In this document: positions 35,074 through 43,174 of the stretch, one piece after another
Layout of the letters: each line of letters begins with the position of its first letter
Position numbering within the stretch: the first letter of the stretch is position 1
From: an uncultured Pelagibacteraceae bacterium
GTDB taxonomy: Bacteria > Pseudomonadota > Alphaproteobacteria > Pelagibacterales > Pelagibacteraceae
Length of the DNA: 48,747 bases
Direction of reading: 5' to 3'
Assembly: GCA_902596675.1 (NCBI GenBank)
Contig: CACJUO010000009.1
Location: 1-48,747, forward strand
Notes under the pieces: generated by a model
Databases searched by the model: none
What the model was told of the DNA's origin: nothing
What the model saw: the letters and a program-made list of their open reading frames with translations, nothing else
Program-made: the position numbers and the translations under genes

Positions 35074-35148
35074 TGGTACCCTGGCTTGGGATCGAACCAA
35101 AAATTTCAGTTCCACAAACTGACGTGATAACCATTTCACCACCAGGGC
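35074..35148 (-). tRNA. tRNA-His (GTG)
   Basis: A 75-nt cloverleaf with encoded CCA. Acceptor GCCCTGG/CCAGGGT has G1-U72 and discriminator A73. The anticodon arm is TCAGT-TTGTGGA-ACTGA with GTG at 34-36; the T-loop is TTCGATC. The base before G1 is A, so no G-1 is encoded. Loss of G-1 with A73 is known in many alphaproteobacteria, where HisRS has co-evolved. hisS begins 4 nt downstream. Confidence 0.95.
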
Positions 35149-35157
35149 TTATTGTTG

Positions 35158-35163
35158 TTTTAT
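35158..35163 (-). promoter_or_regulatory. Putative -10 for tRNA-His-hisS
   Basis: TATAAA on the minus strand lies 9 nt before the tRNA 5' end. No strong -35 is seen in the AT-rich sequence upstream, so this is a modest call. Confidence 0.4.
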
Positions 35164-35198
35164 ACTAATTAGAGTTAAATTTAAATTTATAAATAGTT

Positions 35199-35303
35199 AA
35201 ATAGCTAGCTGCAAGCCAGCATGAAAATGATGTCTTTTGTGAGATACAAGGATGTAGCTATTTATAATCATGAAAGTTAAATAGCATTTTAAACTTAAAA
35301 TGC
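35199..35303. other. Hairpin-rich non-coding stretch (candidate structured RNA)
   Basis: Nested inverted repeats fill this gap. TAAATAGCTA (35198-35207) pairs with TAGCTATTTA (35255-35264). GCTG-CAAGC-CAGC (35208-35220) and TTTTGT/ACAAGG (35235-35251, plus-strand wobble pairs) lie inside. GCATTTTAA/TTAAAATGC is at 35284-35303. AGTTAAATAGC occurs twice (35195-35205 and 35275-35285). No ORF of note is present. It could be a small RNA, mRNA tail structure for cspA, or an integration scar beside a tRNA. Strand is undecided; no known RNA family was recognised. Confidence 0.35.
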
Positions 35304-35312
35304 AAGTATGTA

Positions 35313-35357
35313 TTGTATAGGAATATTTATAGGCTTGCCTACTATATTCCTATACAA
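35313..35357 (-). terminator. Long hairpin downstream of cspA
   Basis: TTGTATAGGAATAT (35313-35326) and ATATTCCTATACAA (35344-35357) form a perfect 14-bp stem, with TAGG-CTTG-CCTA stacked inside (35330-35341). It lies 21 nt past the cspA stop. There is no U-run after it on the minus strand, so it may stabilise or block rather than act as a classic intrinsic terminator. Confidence 0.4.
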
Positions 35358-35377
35358 AATTTTAAATGAAATAAATT

Positions 35378-35590
35378 TTAAGATGTTTTCTTTAAATTTA
35401 CAGCGCTAGGACCTTTATCTCCATCCTGAATTTCAAATTCTACAGCGTCGTTCTCATTCAAAAAACGAAGTCCTGCTTCACGAACTGCGCTTGCATGAAC
35501 GAAACAATCTTTTTCTCCGTCTTCTCTTTCTATAAAACCGTAGCCCTTCTTACCGTTGAACCACTTTACTTTACCTTTTAATGTACTCAT
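35378..35590 (-). CDS. cspA: Cold shock protein (CspA family)
   Basis: A 70-aa cold-shock domain: [20 protein letters not shown] carries RNP1 (KGYGFI, about 15-20), and DCFVHASAV is RNP2. It binds single-stranded RNA and DNA and melts mRNA structure. It is monocistronic, between tRNA-Phe and the hairpin-rich gap. Confidence 0.96.
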   Translation of the reverse strand: MSTLKGKVKWFNGKKGYGFIEREDGEKDCFVHASAVREAGLRFLNENDAVEFEIQDGDKGPSAVNLKKTS

Positions 35591-35625
35591 ACTTTTTGTT
35601 TACTCTTTCTTTATTATATTAAACT

Positions 35626-35677
35626 TAGCTAAACTTCAGCTAGCGGGATAAATATTAGATTTTAAATTTGAATGCAA
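35626..35677 (-). promoter_or_regulatory. Putative cspA promoter and 5'-end hairpin
   Basis: Minus strand: TTGCAT (35672-35677), a 17-bp spacer, TATTTA (35649-35654), giving a leader of about 50 nt. A short hairpin TAGCT-GAAGTTT-AGCTA (35642-35626) would form the 5' end of the mRNA. Leaders matter for cold-shock mRNAs, but this one is short. Confidence 0.4.
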
Positions 35678-35707
35678 GCTTTAATCAAGCGCACTTTTTA
35701 CAGTTTG

Positions 35708-35783
35708 TGGTGGCTTCGGCGGGACTCGAACCAGCGACACAAGCCTTTTCAGGGCTCTGCTCTACCAACTGAGCTACGAAGCC
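35708..35783 (-). tRNA. tRNA-Phe (GAA)
   Basis: A 76-nt cloverleaf with encoded CCA. Acceptor GGCTTCG/CGAAGCC, D arm GCTC/GAGC, anticodon arm GAGCC-CTGAAAA-GGCTT with GAA, T-loop TTCGAGT. The T stem GCTGG/CCCGC has one U-C mismatch in its middle. It begins 5 nt after the infA stop, so it is probably cut from the infA operon transcript. Confidence 0.95.
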
Positions 35784-35788
35784 AAAAT

Positions 35789-36007
35789 TTAAAATCTAAA
35801 AATAATTCGTCCCTTAGATAGGTCGTAAGGACTGATCTCAACAGTAACATTATCACCTTGCAAAACTCGAATTCTATTTTTTCTTAACTTCCCAGCAGTA
35901 TGTGCAGTAACAATTTGTTTATTTTCATCTAATTGTACTCTGAACATTGCGTTTGGAAGAAGATCGATTACTTTTCCTTTGAACTCTAACAAGTCTTGTT
36001 TTGCCAA
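35789..36007 (-). CDS. infA: Translation initiation factor IF-1
   Basis: A 72-aa S1-fold factor that occupies the ribosomal A site in initiation: [39 protein letters not shown], and [19 protein letters not shown] at the end. The start is TTG at 36007, since no ATG fits the conserved N-terminus. It is preceded by a strong Shine-Dalgarno inside the hisD 3' end. tRNA-Phe follows 5 nt after the stop. Confidence 0.95.
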   Translation of the reverse strand: MAKQDLLEFKGKVIDLLPNAMFRVQLDENKQIVTAHTAGKLRKNRIRVLQGDNVTVEISPYDLSKGRIIFRF

Positions 36008-36009
36008 TA

Positions 36010-37275
36010 TTACTTTCTCCTTATTCTAGATTTTATACTCAAAGCATGACCTTTTAATTCTTCATACTCAGCGAGATGTTTAGCGTATTCTCCTATTTTC
36101 TCAACACCTTTTTTTGAGAGTGTTATCAGGCTGATTTTTTTATAAAATTCACTAAGACTTAATCCTGAGGAAAATTTAGCAGATGCATTTGTAGGTAATA
36201 CGTGGTTTGTGCCAACAGCATAATCACTTAAAGCCATAGGAGAGTACTTACCTATGCAAATACTTCCTGCATTAAAAATTTTATCTTTATATTTTTTGAA
36301 GTTACTTACATTTAACTCTAAATGTTCAGGAGCTATTTCATTAATTACATTTATAATCTGCTTATCATTATTTACTTTTAGAATAAGTCCATTATTTTTG
36401 ATGCTTTTTGTAGCAATACTTTGTCGTGGTATTTTTTTTAATTTAGAGACCAAATCCTTTTTGAATTTTTTAATTAAATTTGAGTCTTTTGTGATTAATA
36501 TGCATTGTGAATTTATATCATGCTCTGCTTGACCAATCATTGATGTTGTGACTTCATTCAAATTAGTTTTGCCATCTGCTAATATTGTTATTTCAGATGG
36601 ACCAGCAATCATTCCTTCAATTCCTACATCTCCAAAAACCTGCCTTTTAGCACCAGCAACAAAGATATTACCAGGGCCAACAATTTTATTTACTTTTTGA
36701 ATATAGGCTAAACTACCTATGGCTTGCGCTCCTCCCATAGAATAAATTTCATTTATACCTAGTTTTTTTGCTGCATATAAAACTGCTGGATTTAGTTTTC
36801 CATTATTTTTTGGATTTGCTAGTACGATTCGTTTTACACCTGCAATTTTTGCAGGAATTGCGTTCATCAACAATGTAGATGGCAAGTTTGCTGGAACATA
36901 TATTCCTACTGATTGGATTGGTACATATTTATATTCTATTTTATTATTTAAACTATCCTTAAATAAAATATTCTTGTTTTTTTGTTTAATGTGAAAATTG
37001 AATATTCTCTTGAATGCAAAATCAATTGCTTTTTTAATCTTAGGATCCAGAAGTTTAATTGCATTATTCATTTCTTTAATGCTTGGCTTAATTTGACTAT
37101 TTTTACTAAATTTTTTTTCATATTTTAAAAGTGCTTTATTTTTATTTTTCTTTATATCGTTAAGGATCTTGGATATAATTTTACTTTCAGGTTTTTTTGA
37201 AGACCTTCTAACGTCTAGAAATTTTGTTAAATTATCTAAATAGTTTTTTTTATTACAATTAATTTGTTTTATCAT
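36010..37275 (-). CDS. hisD: Histidinol dehydrogenase
   Basis: HisD oxidises histidinol to histidine in two NAD steps with zinc. The 421-aa protein shows [33 protein letters not shown] near 230, the zinc-ligand sites [10 protein letters not shown] and [14 protein letters not shown], and a C-terminal [21 protein letters not shown] end ([15 protein letters not shown]). It overlaps the DUF2948 gene by 17 bp and is 2 bp from infA. hisG, hisZ and hisS are 2-4 kb away on the same strand. Confidence 0.96.
   Translation of the reverse strand: MIKQINCNKKNYLDNLTKFLDVRRSSKKPESKIISKILNDIKKNKNKALLKYEKKFSKNSQIKPSIKEMNNAIKLLDPKIKKAIDFAFKRIFNFHIKQKNKNILFKDSLNNKIEYKYVPIQSVGIYVPANLPSTLLMNAIPAKIAGVKRIVLANPKNNGKLNPAVLYAAKKLGINEIYSMGGAQAIGSLAYIQKVNKIVGPGNIFVAGAKRQVFGDVGIEGMIAGPSEITILADGKTNLNEVTTSMIGQAEHDINSQCILITKDSNLIKKFKKDLVSKLKKIPRQSIATKSIKNNGLILKVNNDKQIINVINEIAPEHLELNVSNFKKYKDKIFNAGSICIGKYSPMALSDYAVGTNHVLPTNASAKFSSGLSLSEFYKKISLITLSKKGVEKIGEYAKHLAEYEELKGHALSIKSRIRRK
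36017..36022 (-). promoter_or_regulatory. Ribosome-binding site for infA
   Basis: AAGGAG on the minus strand, 9 nt before the infA TTG and inside the last codons of hisD. Strong Shine-Dalgarno sites are rare in this window, so this one supports the non-ATG start. Confidence 0.75.
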
Positions 37276-37666
37276 TTTCTAATTTTTGATCCTCAAGTGT
37301 TACCTCAATTACCTCAGCGGAGAGAGTTATAATTCTATTTTTCGAAAATAACATAATTATTTCAAAGTTTTGTTCTTTCTTAAAAATATCAATAGTTAAG
37401 AGTTCTAATGAAAGATTCGGGTCTTTTTGGTCTATATTCTTTGATTTAGAAGAATTTATAAATTCAAATTTTATAATACTGTTTATATGTTTATTTTTAT
37501 TTTCCTCCTCTTTGCTAAGTCTTAATATAGACATCAGGAAAATCTTATTTGAAGCTAAGTACTTAACATCTTTTATATTTACTCTCCCTTCAGAACAGCA
37601 AGCTGAAATGACATTAAGATCCTCTGGAGATTGTGCAATTATCTTTTTTAAGTATTGATCTTCCAT
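37259..37666 (-). CDS. DUF2948 family protein
   Basis: A 135-aa protein from the ATG at 37666, which overlaps the murA stop by 1 bp (TGATG). A TTG one codon upstream is less likely. The opening LKKIIAQSPEDLNVISACCS and a middle FLMSILRLSKEEE resemble DUF2948, an alphaproteobacterial family of unknown function that sits between murA and hisD in many genomes. No catalytic motif, signal or membrane helix is seen. Confidence 0.75.
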   Translation of the reverse strand: MEDQYLKKIIAQSPEDLNVISACCSEGRVNIKDVKYLASNKIFLMSILRLSKEEENKNKHINSIIKFEFINSSKSKNIDQKDPNLSLELLTIDIFKKEQNFEIIMLFSKNRIITLSAEVIEVTLEDQKLENDKTN

Positions 37667-38928
37667 CAACTAATACGTCTTATTTTTACACCTACTTTTT
37701 TGAGTTTATTCTCTATATTTTCATATCCTCTATCTAAGTGGTAAATTCTATTAATGATAGATGTCCCTTTGGCTACAAGCGCTGCTAGAACTAATGCAAC
37801 TGAGGCTCTTAAGTCACTAGACATTAATTCTGCAGCCTTAAAATTTGTGCTGCCTAAAATTAAAGCCTTATTTTTTTTTATTATGATTTCAGCACCCAAT
37901 CTTCTTAATTCGGCTACATGCATGAATCTATTTTCAAAAATACTCTCCGTTATTGAGCTTTTTCCTTTTGCCTTACATAAAAGAACCATGAATTGTGCTT
38001 GCAAATCTGTTGGAAAGTTTGGGTACTCTTTTGTAACCAAATTGGTGATATTTTTAATTTTTTTTGGACCCAGTATATGAATTTGATTTTTACTTGTTTT
38101 AATTTTAGCTCCAACCTTCCTCAGTAAAGACAGTTCTACTTTTATAATTTTAGGATCAAAGTTATTAATCTTTAAATTACCACCAGTCAAACATGCTGCG
38201 ACACAAAAAGTTCCAGTTTCTATCCTATCTGACATAACTGAGTAAATAGTACTTTTTAAAATTTTTACTCCTTCAATCCTAACAGTCCGCTTTCCAATAA
38301 ATTTAATTTTAGCACCACCAGACTTTAAAAAATTTATTAAATCAATTATTTCTGGTTCAATTGCACAATTTCTAAGTATTGTAATTCCATTCGCTAAGCA
38401 TGCTGCTATAATTGTATTTTCAGTTGCCCCAACACTAATTTTTGAAAATCTAATTTTTGCTCCTTTTAGTTTTCCTTTAGAATTTGCATGTATGTAACCT
38501 TTTTTGATTTCATACTTCATTCCAAGTTTTTTAAGTGCATTTAAATGATAATTTATAGGTCTTGCTCCAATTAAACAGCCTCCAGGCAAAGAAGTAATAG
38601 ATTTTTGATACTTAGCAACCAGGGCACCTAAAACTAAAATTCCAGCCCTCATTGTTCTAACAAGAGAATATGAGGCAAAAAATTTATGTTTTTTTTTCTT
38701 TGTTATTTTAACGGTTTTTTTATCTTTACTAAATTTTATTATTGACCCAAGGGATTTTAAAAGATTAATCATTGTATCTATATCTTTCACTCTTGGTAAA
38801 TTTTTAATTACAACTTCTTTTTCAAATAAAATCGTTGATGCTAGTATTGGTAAAGCGGCATTTTTAGAACCTGAAATTGCAATCTCTCCCTTTAATTTAC
38901 TAGGGCCTTTAACAATAAATTTGTCCAT
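37666..38928 (-). CDS. murA: UDP-N-acetylglucosamine 1-carboxyvinyltransferase
   Basis: MurA commits UDP-GlcNAc to peptidoglycan synthesis. The 420-aa protein has ISGSKNAALPILASTILF near 18 (catalytic Lys22 region), SLVRTMRAGILVLGALVA, and the active-site Cys in LPGGCLIGARPINYH near 116, which also makes the fosfomycin-sensitive type. Later motifs are EYPNFPTDLQAQFMVL and SSDLRASVALVLAALVA. It lies 2 bp after dcd. Confidence 0.96.
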   Translation of the reverse strand: MDKFIVKGPSKLKGEIAISGSKNAALPILASTILFEKEVVIKNLPRVKDIDTMINLLKSLGSIIKFSKDKKTVKITKKKKHKFFASYSLVRTMRAGILVLGALVAKYQKSITSLPGGCLIGARPINYHLNALKKLGMKYEIKKGYIHANSKGKLKGAKIRFSKISVGATENTIIAACLANGITILRNCAIEPEIIDLINFLKSGGAKIKFIGKRTVRIEGVKILKSTIYSVMSDRIETGTFCVAACLTGGNLKINNFDPKIIKVELSLLRKVGAKIKTSKNQIHILGPKKIKNITNLVTKEYPNFPTDLQAQFMVLLCKAKGKSSITESIFENRFMHVAELRRLGAEIIIKKNKALILGSTNFKAAELMSSDLRASVALVLAALVAKGTSIINRIYHLDRGYENIENKLKKVGVKIRRIS

Positions 38929-38930
38929 TA

Positions 38931-39485
38931 TTATATTTTTGGAAGTGTAACTCCCTTTTGGCCCTGATATTTGCCATTTCTATCTGCATATGAAACTGAT
39001 GGATCTTCATTTCCTTTGATAAACACAAATTGTGCAACACCTTCATTAGCATAAATTTTTGCTGGCAATGGGGTTGTGTTTGAAAATTCCAGAGTTACAT
39101 GACCCTCCCATCCTGGCTCAAGAGGCGTAACATTAACTATTATTCCACATCTTGCATAGGTAGATTTTCCTAAACAAATTACCAAAACATTTTTTGGAAT
39201 TTTGAAATACTCTATTGTTCTTGCTAACACGAAAGAGTTAGGTGGTATTATACATTCTGAAGAGTTTTTAGTAATAAAATTAGAAGATTTAAAATTTTTT
39301 GGATCTACAATTTCAGAATTAACATTAGTAAAAATTTTAAATTCGTCAGAAACTCTTGCATCGTAACCATATGATGATACACCAAATGATATTTTATCAC
39401 CTCGAACTTGTTTATCTTCAAATGGAGAAATCATATCATTATCTCTGGCCATTTGAATAATCCACTTATCAGATTGAACTGACAT
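38931..39485 (-). CDS. dcd: dCTP deaminase
   Basis: Dcd converts dCTP to dUTP for thymidylate synthesis. The 184-aa protein has [20 protein letters not shown] near 30, [33 protein letters not shown], and the catalytic Glu in [17 protein letters not shown] near 130, ending [12 protein letters not shown]. It overlaps the upstream 34-codon gene by 1 bp (TAATG). Confidence 0.95.
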   Translation of the reverse strand: MSVQSDKWIIQMARDNDMISPFEDKQVRGDKISFGVSSYGYDARVSDEFKIFTNVNSEIVDPKNFKSSNFITKNSSECIIPPNSFVLARTIEYFKIPKNVLVICLGKSTYARCGIIVNVTPLEPGWEGHVTLEFSNTTPLPAKIYANEGVAQFVFIKGNEDPSVSYADRNGKYQGQKGVTLPKI

Positions 39486-39589
39486 TATTTATTTTTTTTC
39501 TTTGTTTTTTTTTGGAATTCTTTTCTCTTTCTTAAATTTTTTCTTAAAGCAAGTTCAAGCTTACTTAAATTATTTTTCTTTGAAGTCAT
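39485..39589 (-). CDS. Tiny basic protein (34 aa) upstream of dcd
   Basis: The minus-strand ATG at 39589 opens a 34-codon frame whose stop overlaps the dcd start (TAATG). The product is highly basic, with the core [19 protein letters not shown] short L-x-x-ALR-x-NL-x-KRK pattern recurs in small uncharacterised alphaproteobacterial proteins as I remember them; this needs a search. The coupling to dcd and the 3-bp gap from the 65-aa gene upstream support translation. Possible nucleic-acid or ribosome binding is inference. Confidence 0.6.
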   Translation of the reverse strand: MTSKKNNLSKLELALRKNLRKRKEFQKKTKKKNK

Positions 39590-39592
39590 AAT

Positions 39593-39790
39593 TTATTTTT
39601 TGTCAGGATTTGTAAGATGATCTAGAGTGATAACTTGATCAATAGGAATTGTTTTATCATCTTCTATTTTTGCTGGTCCAGTTTTGATTTGCTTCTTGGC
39701 TCTTTTTTCTGCAAGTTTTTTTTCTCTTTTTGCTTTTTTTTCCATGAGCTTTGCGTTTTTATTAGCTCCATATGTGTAGTGAATTCCCAT
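39593..39790 (-). CDS. Small Lys-rich hypothetical protein (65 aa)
   Basis: MGIHYTYGANKNAKLMEKKA followed by a Lys/Arg/Ala-rich helix (about 15-42) and an acidic tail ending DHLTNPDKK. No family recognised. An AGAGG 8 nt before the ATG looks like a real ribosome-binding site. It heads the run of 65-aa protein, 34-aa protein, dcd, murA, DUF2948, hisD, infA and tRNA-Phe. Confidence 0.65.
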   Translation of the reverse strand: MGIHYTYGANKNAKLMEKKAKREKKLAEKRAKKQIKTGPAKIEDDKTIPIDQVITLDHLTNPDKK

Positions 39791-39885
39791 AACATTTACC
39801 TCTGATAGATATAACTTATTTTAAAAAAAAATTAAGGCAATAATTTGAAAAAATTAAATTTATACACTAATTTGAGTTAAATATT

Positions 39886-39959
39886 GCCCTTATAGTTAAA
39901 TGGTATAACACATCCATGGTAAGGATGAGTTTCCAGTTCAATTCTGGGTGAGGGCACCA
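39886..39959 (+). tRNA. tRNA-Thr (GGT)
   Basis: A 74-nt cloverleaf with encoded CCA. Acceptor GCCCTTA/TGAGGGC (one U-G pair), discriminator A, D arm GTTA/TAAC, anticodon arm CATCC-ATGGTAA-GGATG with GGT, 4-nt variable loop, T-loop TTCAATT. TTGAAA at 39845 and TAATTT at 39868 (17-bp spacer) could be its promoter. It ends 3 nt from the convergent TVP38 gene stop. Confidence 0.94.
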
Positions 39960-39962
39960 GTT

Positions 39963-40682
39963 TTATTTTGTGTAAAATTTTTTTTTAAATATAAATCCAA
40001 TTGAAACTAAAATTATAATACCAAGAATTGGCAAATAAATATCCGGAGTAAAAATTAGTTCAAGAATAGTTGGAACCTCAGAGTTATCTTCTAAAATCTT
40101 ACTCAAACCAGCTCCAAGAGATGCGCCAACAAATAATTGTGGAGTCATTCCAATTAATGAACCTAAGAAAAAGTTTATAACTTTAACATTAAAAATTGTT
40201 GGTAAAATATTTGAAATAAAAAAAGGAATACCACCAATAAATCTATAAATTAAAAAAAAAATAAATTCATTCTTTTTAAATTTTTCAGTTAAATTACTAA
40301 AACGTGATGAAAATTTCTTCTCAACTAAATCTTTTAAAAAGTAATTAGCAAATACATATAAAAGTGTTGCTCCTATTGATAAACCAAATACTATAAGCAA
40401 AGTTCCTAACCACTTTCCAAAAATAAAACCACCGACTAAAAATACAGGTGAACCAAAACCTAACAAAAGAACCCATACTATAGTACCTAATAAAAAAATA
40501 ATACTTGATATAAAAATATTTTGATTTTTAATTTCTTCCAAAGCATTTCTATTTTCTCTTATTAGTTCATAACTAGAGAAATCCTGAAATGAAAATTTAT
40601 TAAAAAAAAACAATAAAAAAACAAATACTATCAAAATGTAAGCAGAGCCTAAAAATACTTTAATTTTTTTTTCTCTATTCAT
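39963..40682 (-). CDS. TVP38/TMEM64 family (VTT domain) membrane protein
   Basis: A 239-aa polytopic protein with about five to six helices. The central VTT/SNARE-associated signature is present: GFGSPVFLVGGFIFGKWLG (about 75-95), YRFIGGIPFFISNILPTIFN (about 148-167) and FFLGSLIGMTPQLFVGASLG. The DedA/VTT superfamily is linked to lipid scrambling and membrane homeostasis; the substrate here is unknown. It is divergent from rpmH. Confidence 0.88.
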   Translation of the reverse strand: MNREKKIKVFLGSAYILIVFVFLLFFFNKFSFQDFSSYELIRENRNALEEIKNQNIFISSIIFLLGTIVWVLLLGFGSPVFLVGGFIFGKWLGTLLIVFGLSIGATLLYVFANYFLKDLVEKKFSSRFSNLTEKFKKNEFIFFLIYRFIGGIPFFISNILPTIFNVKVINFFLGSLIGMTPQLFVGASLGAGLSKILEDNSEVPTILELIFTPDIYLPILGIIILVSIGFIFKKKFYTK

Positions 40683-40765
40683 TGATTTTTTAACTTATTA
40701 AAAATCACTGTACTTATATACATATATTTGTATAACTACCGAAATTTAACATTAATTTAACAACA

Positions 40766-40903
40766 ATGAAACGTACATATCAACCAAGTAATAGAAAAAG
40801 AAAAAAAGCAGTTGGCTTTAGAGCAAAGAGAAAAACAAAGGGTGGAAGAAAAGTATTAAAAAGAAGAAGGGCTAAAGGAAGAAAAAAATTAACAAACGCT
40901 TAA
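40766..40903 (+). CDS. rpmH: 50S ribosomal protein L34
   Basis: A 45-aa very basic protein: [20 protein letters not shown], then [20 protein letters not shown] and a KLTNA end, the full L34 pattern. Its stop overlaps the rnpA ATG (TAATG). The rpmH-rnpA-yidD-yidC order is near-universal. Confidence 0.97.
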   Translation: MKRTYQPSNRKRKKAVGFRAKRKTKGGRKVLKRRRAKGRKKLTNA

Positions 40904-41244
40904 TGAAAAACAAGATCGTAAGCCTTTCTAAAAATGAGGATTTTAAATCTATTCTTAGTGGAAAAAAGATTTCTAATAAGTATTTAACAATTTTCTTTAA
41001 AAAACTTTCAGATAAAAATACTAATAGATTGAATATTAGTTTTGTAGCCAAAAAAAAGATTGGGAATGCAGTAACTAGAAACAGAATTAAAAGAAGGCTA
41101 AGAAATATTATGAACGAAGCTGTGAAATCAATTAACATTAATCTAAATTACTGCTATTTATTGATGGCAAAAATATCAGTAAGTAAAGATCCTTATGAAA
41201 AAATAAAAATGGTAACAATAGATGAATTTAAAAAAATTAAATGA
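40903..41244 (+). CDS. rnpA: Ribonuclease P protein component
   Basis: RnpA helps the P RNA cut tRNA 5' leaders. The 113-aa protein begins LSKNEDFKSILSGKKISNKY and carries the RNR signature AVTRNRIKRRLRNIMNEA near 55-72, plus LMAKISVSKDPYEKIK at the end. It overlaps yidD by 4 bp (ATGA). Confidence 0.95.
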   Translation: MKNKIVSLSKNEDFKSILSGKKISNKYLTIFFKKLSDKNTNRLNISFVAKKKIGNAVTRNRIKRRLRNIMNEAVKSININLNYCYLLMAKISVSKDPYEKIKMVTIDEFKKIK

Positions 41245-41483
41245 CAAATATTATTAAATTTTTAATGATTAAAATTATAAGATTTTATCAAATTCTGATA
41301 TCTCCATATTTAGGAAATAATTGCAGATATCTTCCAACCTGTTCAGATTATTTTATTGAAAATTTAAAAGAGAATGGGATTTTAAAAGGAAGTATCAATG
41401 GATTTAAAAGAATACTTAGTTGTCATCCAATAAAATTCTTGGGTGGTGGAGAAGGATTTGACCCAGTTAAAAAGAAAAAGTAA
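41241..41483 (+). CDS. yidD: Membrane protein insertion efficiency factor YidD
   Basis: A small 80-aa protein with an N-terminal amphipathic helix (IKIIRFYQILISPYLGNNCR) and three conserved Cys (NNCRYLPTCSDY and LSCHP), ending GGEGFDPV. It helps YidC-dependent insertion at the inner membrane. It starts inside the rnpA stop and lies 3 nt before yidC. Confidence 0.94.
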   Translation: MTNIIKFLMIKIIRFYQILISPYLGNNCRYLPTCSDYFIENLKENGILKGSINGFKRILSCHPIKFLGGGEGFDPVKKKK

Positions 41484-41486
41484 TTT

Positions 41487-43169
41487 ATGGATACAAAAAA
41501 TGTAATTGCTGCTATATCTTTAAGTGCTGCTGTAATAATTCTTTATAGTTTGTTTTTTGCTCCGGCTGTAGTAGACCAAAAAGATATTCAAAATGATAAA
41601 AAAATTACCAGTGAAAATTCTTCAACAGATGCACCGTCATTAGTTCAGGATGAGGAAATAATTAAAATATCTAGAAATGAAGCTTTAGGAGAAAATGACA
41701 GAATTGTTTTTGAAAATGAAAAAATCAAAGGTTCAATTTCATTGATTGGGTCGTCGATAGATGACTTAACTTTTAAAAATTATACTAATACTCTAAATGG
41801 AGATGACAATGTTATTCTGCTTAATCCAAAACAGTCAAATAATGGATATTATGTAGAGACTGGTTGGGCAACAACTAGTAAAAATATTGACTTACCAAAC
41901 TCAAAATCTCTATGGAATATTGTGGGAAATAACAAACTTACTCCTAATTCCCCAGTAAAATTAAGTTGGACTAACAATCAAAATATTAAATTTGTAAAAG
42001 AAATAAGTTTAGATAATCAATATCTTTTCAATATTAAGCAAACAATTATGAATAATTCAGATAAAACTTATAACTTTTATCCATATGGACAAATAATAAG
42101 AAATGTAGCCCCTGATGTAACTAATTTTTATATTTTGCATGAGGGTTTAATTGGAGTTTTTGATGATCAATTAGTTGAAGAGGATTATGATGATATTGAG
42201 GAAAAAAAATATTCTAAAAATGCACAATCTGGATGGCTAGGTATAACTGATAAATATTGGCTTACGAGTCTTATTCCCGAAAAAGATAAAAGTTTTAGAT
42301 CTGATTTTGATTATAAAAATAAGTTCAGAGCAAATTTTATTGAGACTAATGCAACAGAAGTTCGTGCAAACGAGACAAAAAGTAACTTAATTAGAGTAAT
42401 AATTGCAGCAAAAGAAGTAAACGTTATTGATGGATATGCTGAGAGTGAAAATATTAATAAGTTTGATTTAGCAATAGATTGGGGATGGTTTTACTTCATT
42501 GTAAAACCTTTATTCTTTGCAATTCAATATTTCTTTAACCTTGCTGGCAATTTTGGAATAGCAATTATAATGATAACTGCTTGTATAAGATTAGCATTTT
42601 TTCCACTTGCAAATTACTCATTTAGGTCAATGGCTAAAATGAAAGTTCTTCAGCCAGAAATGACAAGACTAAAAGAGTTGCATAAAGAAGATAAAATGAA
42701 ACTCCAACAAGAAATGATGGCTTTGTATAAAAGAGAAAAAGTGAATCCAATAAGTGGATGTCTTCCAATTTTTATACAGATACCTTTTTTCTTTGCAATT
42801 TATAAGGTTTTATTTGTAACAATTGAGATGAGACATCAGCCATTTTTTGGTTGGATAAAAGATTTAAGTGAAAGAGATCCAACATCTATATTTAACTTAT
42901 TTGGATTAATTCCATGGGATCCTCCTTCTTTTTTACTAATAGGTGTGTGGCCATGCTTAATGGGTGTTTCAATGTGGATGCAGCAAAAACTAAATCCAAC
43001 GCCTCCCGATCCTGTCCAAGCAAAGATATTTATGTTTTTCCCATTATTTTTAACTGTAATTCTAGCTCCTTTCCCAGCAGGACTAGTTATTTACTGGACT
43101 ATAAATAACATATTAACAATGGCACAACAGTACATAATTATCAAAAGAACGACTGTCAAAACTGTTTAA
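41487..43169 (+). CDS. yidC: Membrane protein insertase YidC
   Basis: YidC inserts membrane proteins alone or with SecYEG. The 560-aa protein has an N-terminal membrane helix (about 5-27), a large periplasmic beta domain (about 60-330), and the conserved C-terminal insertase core with five helices. The core shows GNFGIAIIMITACIRLAFFP (with the conserved Arg), YKREKVNPISGCLPIFIQIP and FPAGLVIYWTINNILTMAQQ. Gram-negative type. In many alphaproteobacteria engB follows; here argB follows directly after 5 bp. Confidence 0.96.
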   Translation: MDTKNVIAAISLSAAVIILYSLFFAPAVVDQKDIQNDKKITSENSSTDAPSLVQDEEIIKISRNEALGENDRIVFENEKIKGSISLIGSSIDDLTFKNYTNTLNGDDNVILLNPKQSNNGYYVETGWATTSKNIDLPNSKSLWNIVGNNKLTPNSPVKLSWTNNQNIKFVKEISLDNQYLFNIKQTIMNNSDKTYNFYPYGQIIRNVAPDVTNFYILHEGLIGVFDDQLVEEDYDDIEEKKYSKNAQSGWLGITDKYWLTSLIPEKDKSFRSDFDYKNKFRANFIETNATEVRANETKSNLIRVIIAAKEVNVIDGYAESENINKFDLAIDWGWFYFIVKPLFFAIQYFFNLAGNFGIAIIMITACIRLAFFPLANYSFRSMAKMKVLQPEMTRLKELHKEDKMKLQQEMMALYKREKVNPISGCLPIFIQIPFFFAIYKVLFVTIEMRHQPFFGWIKDLSERDPTSIFNLFGLIPWDPPSFLLIGVWPCLMGVSMWMQQKLNPTPPDPVQAKIFMFFPLFLTVILAPFPAGLVIYWTINNILTMAQQYIIIKRTTVKTV

Positions 43170-43174
43170 TAGAA

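Noticed and set aside
35313..35357. Classic Rho-independent terminator
   Set aside because: The stem is strong, but no U-run follows it on either strand; kept only as a hairpin of uncertain role.
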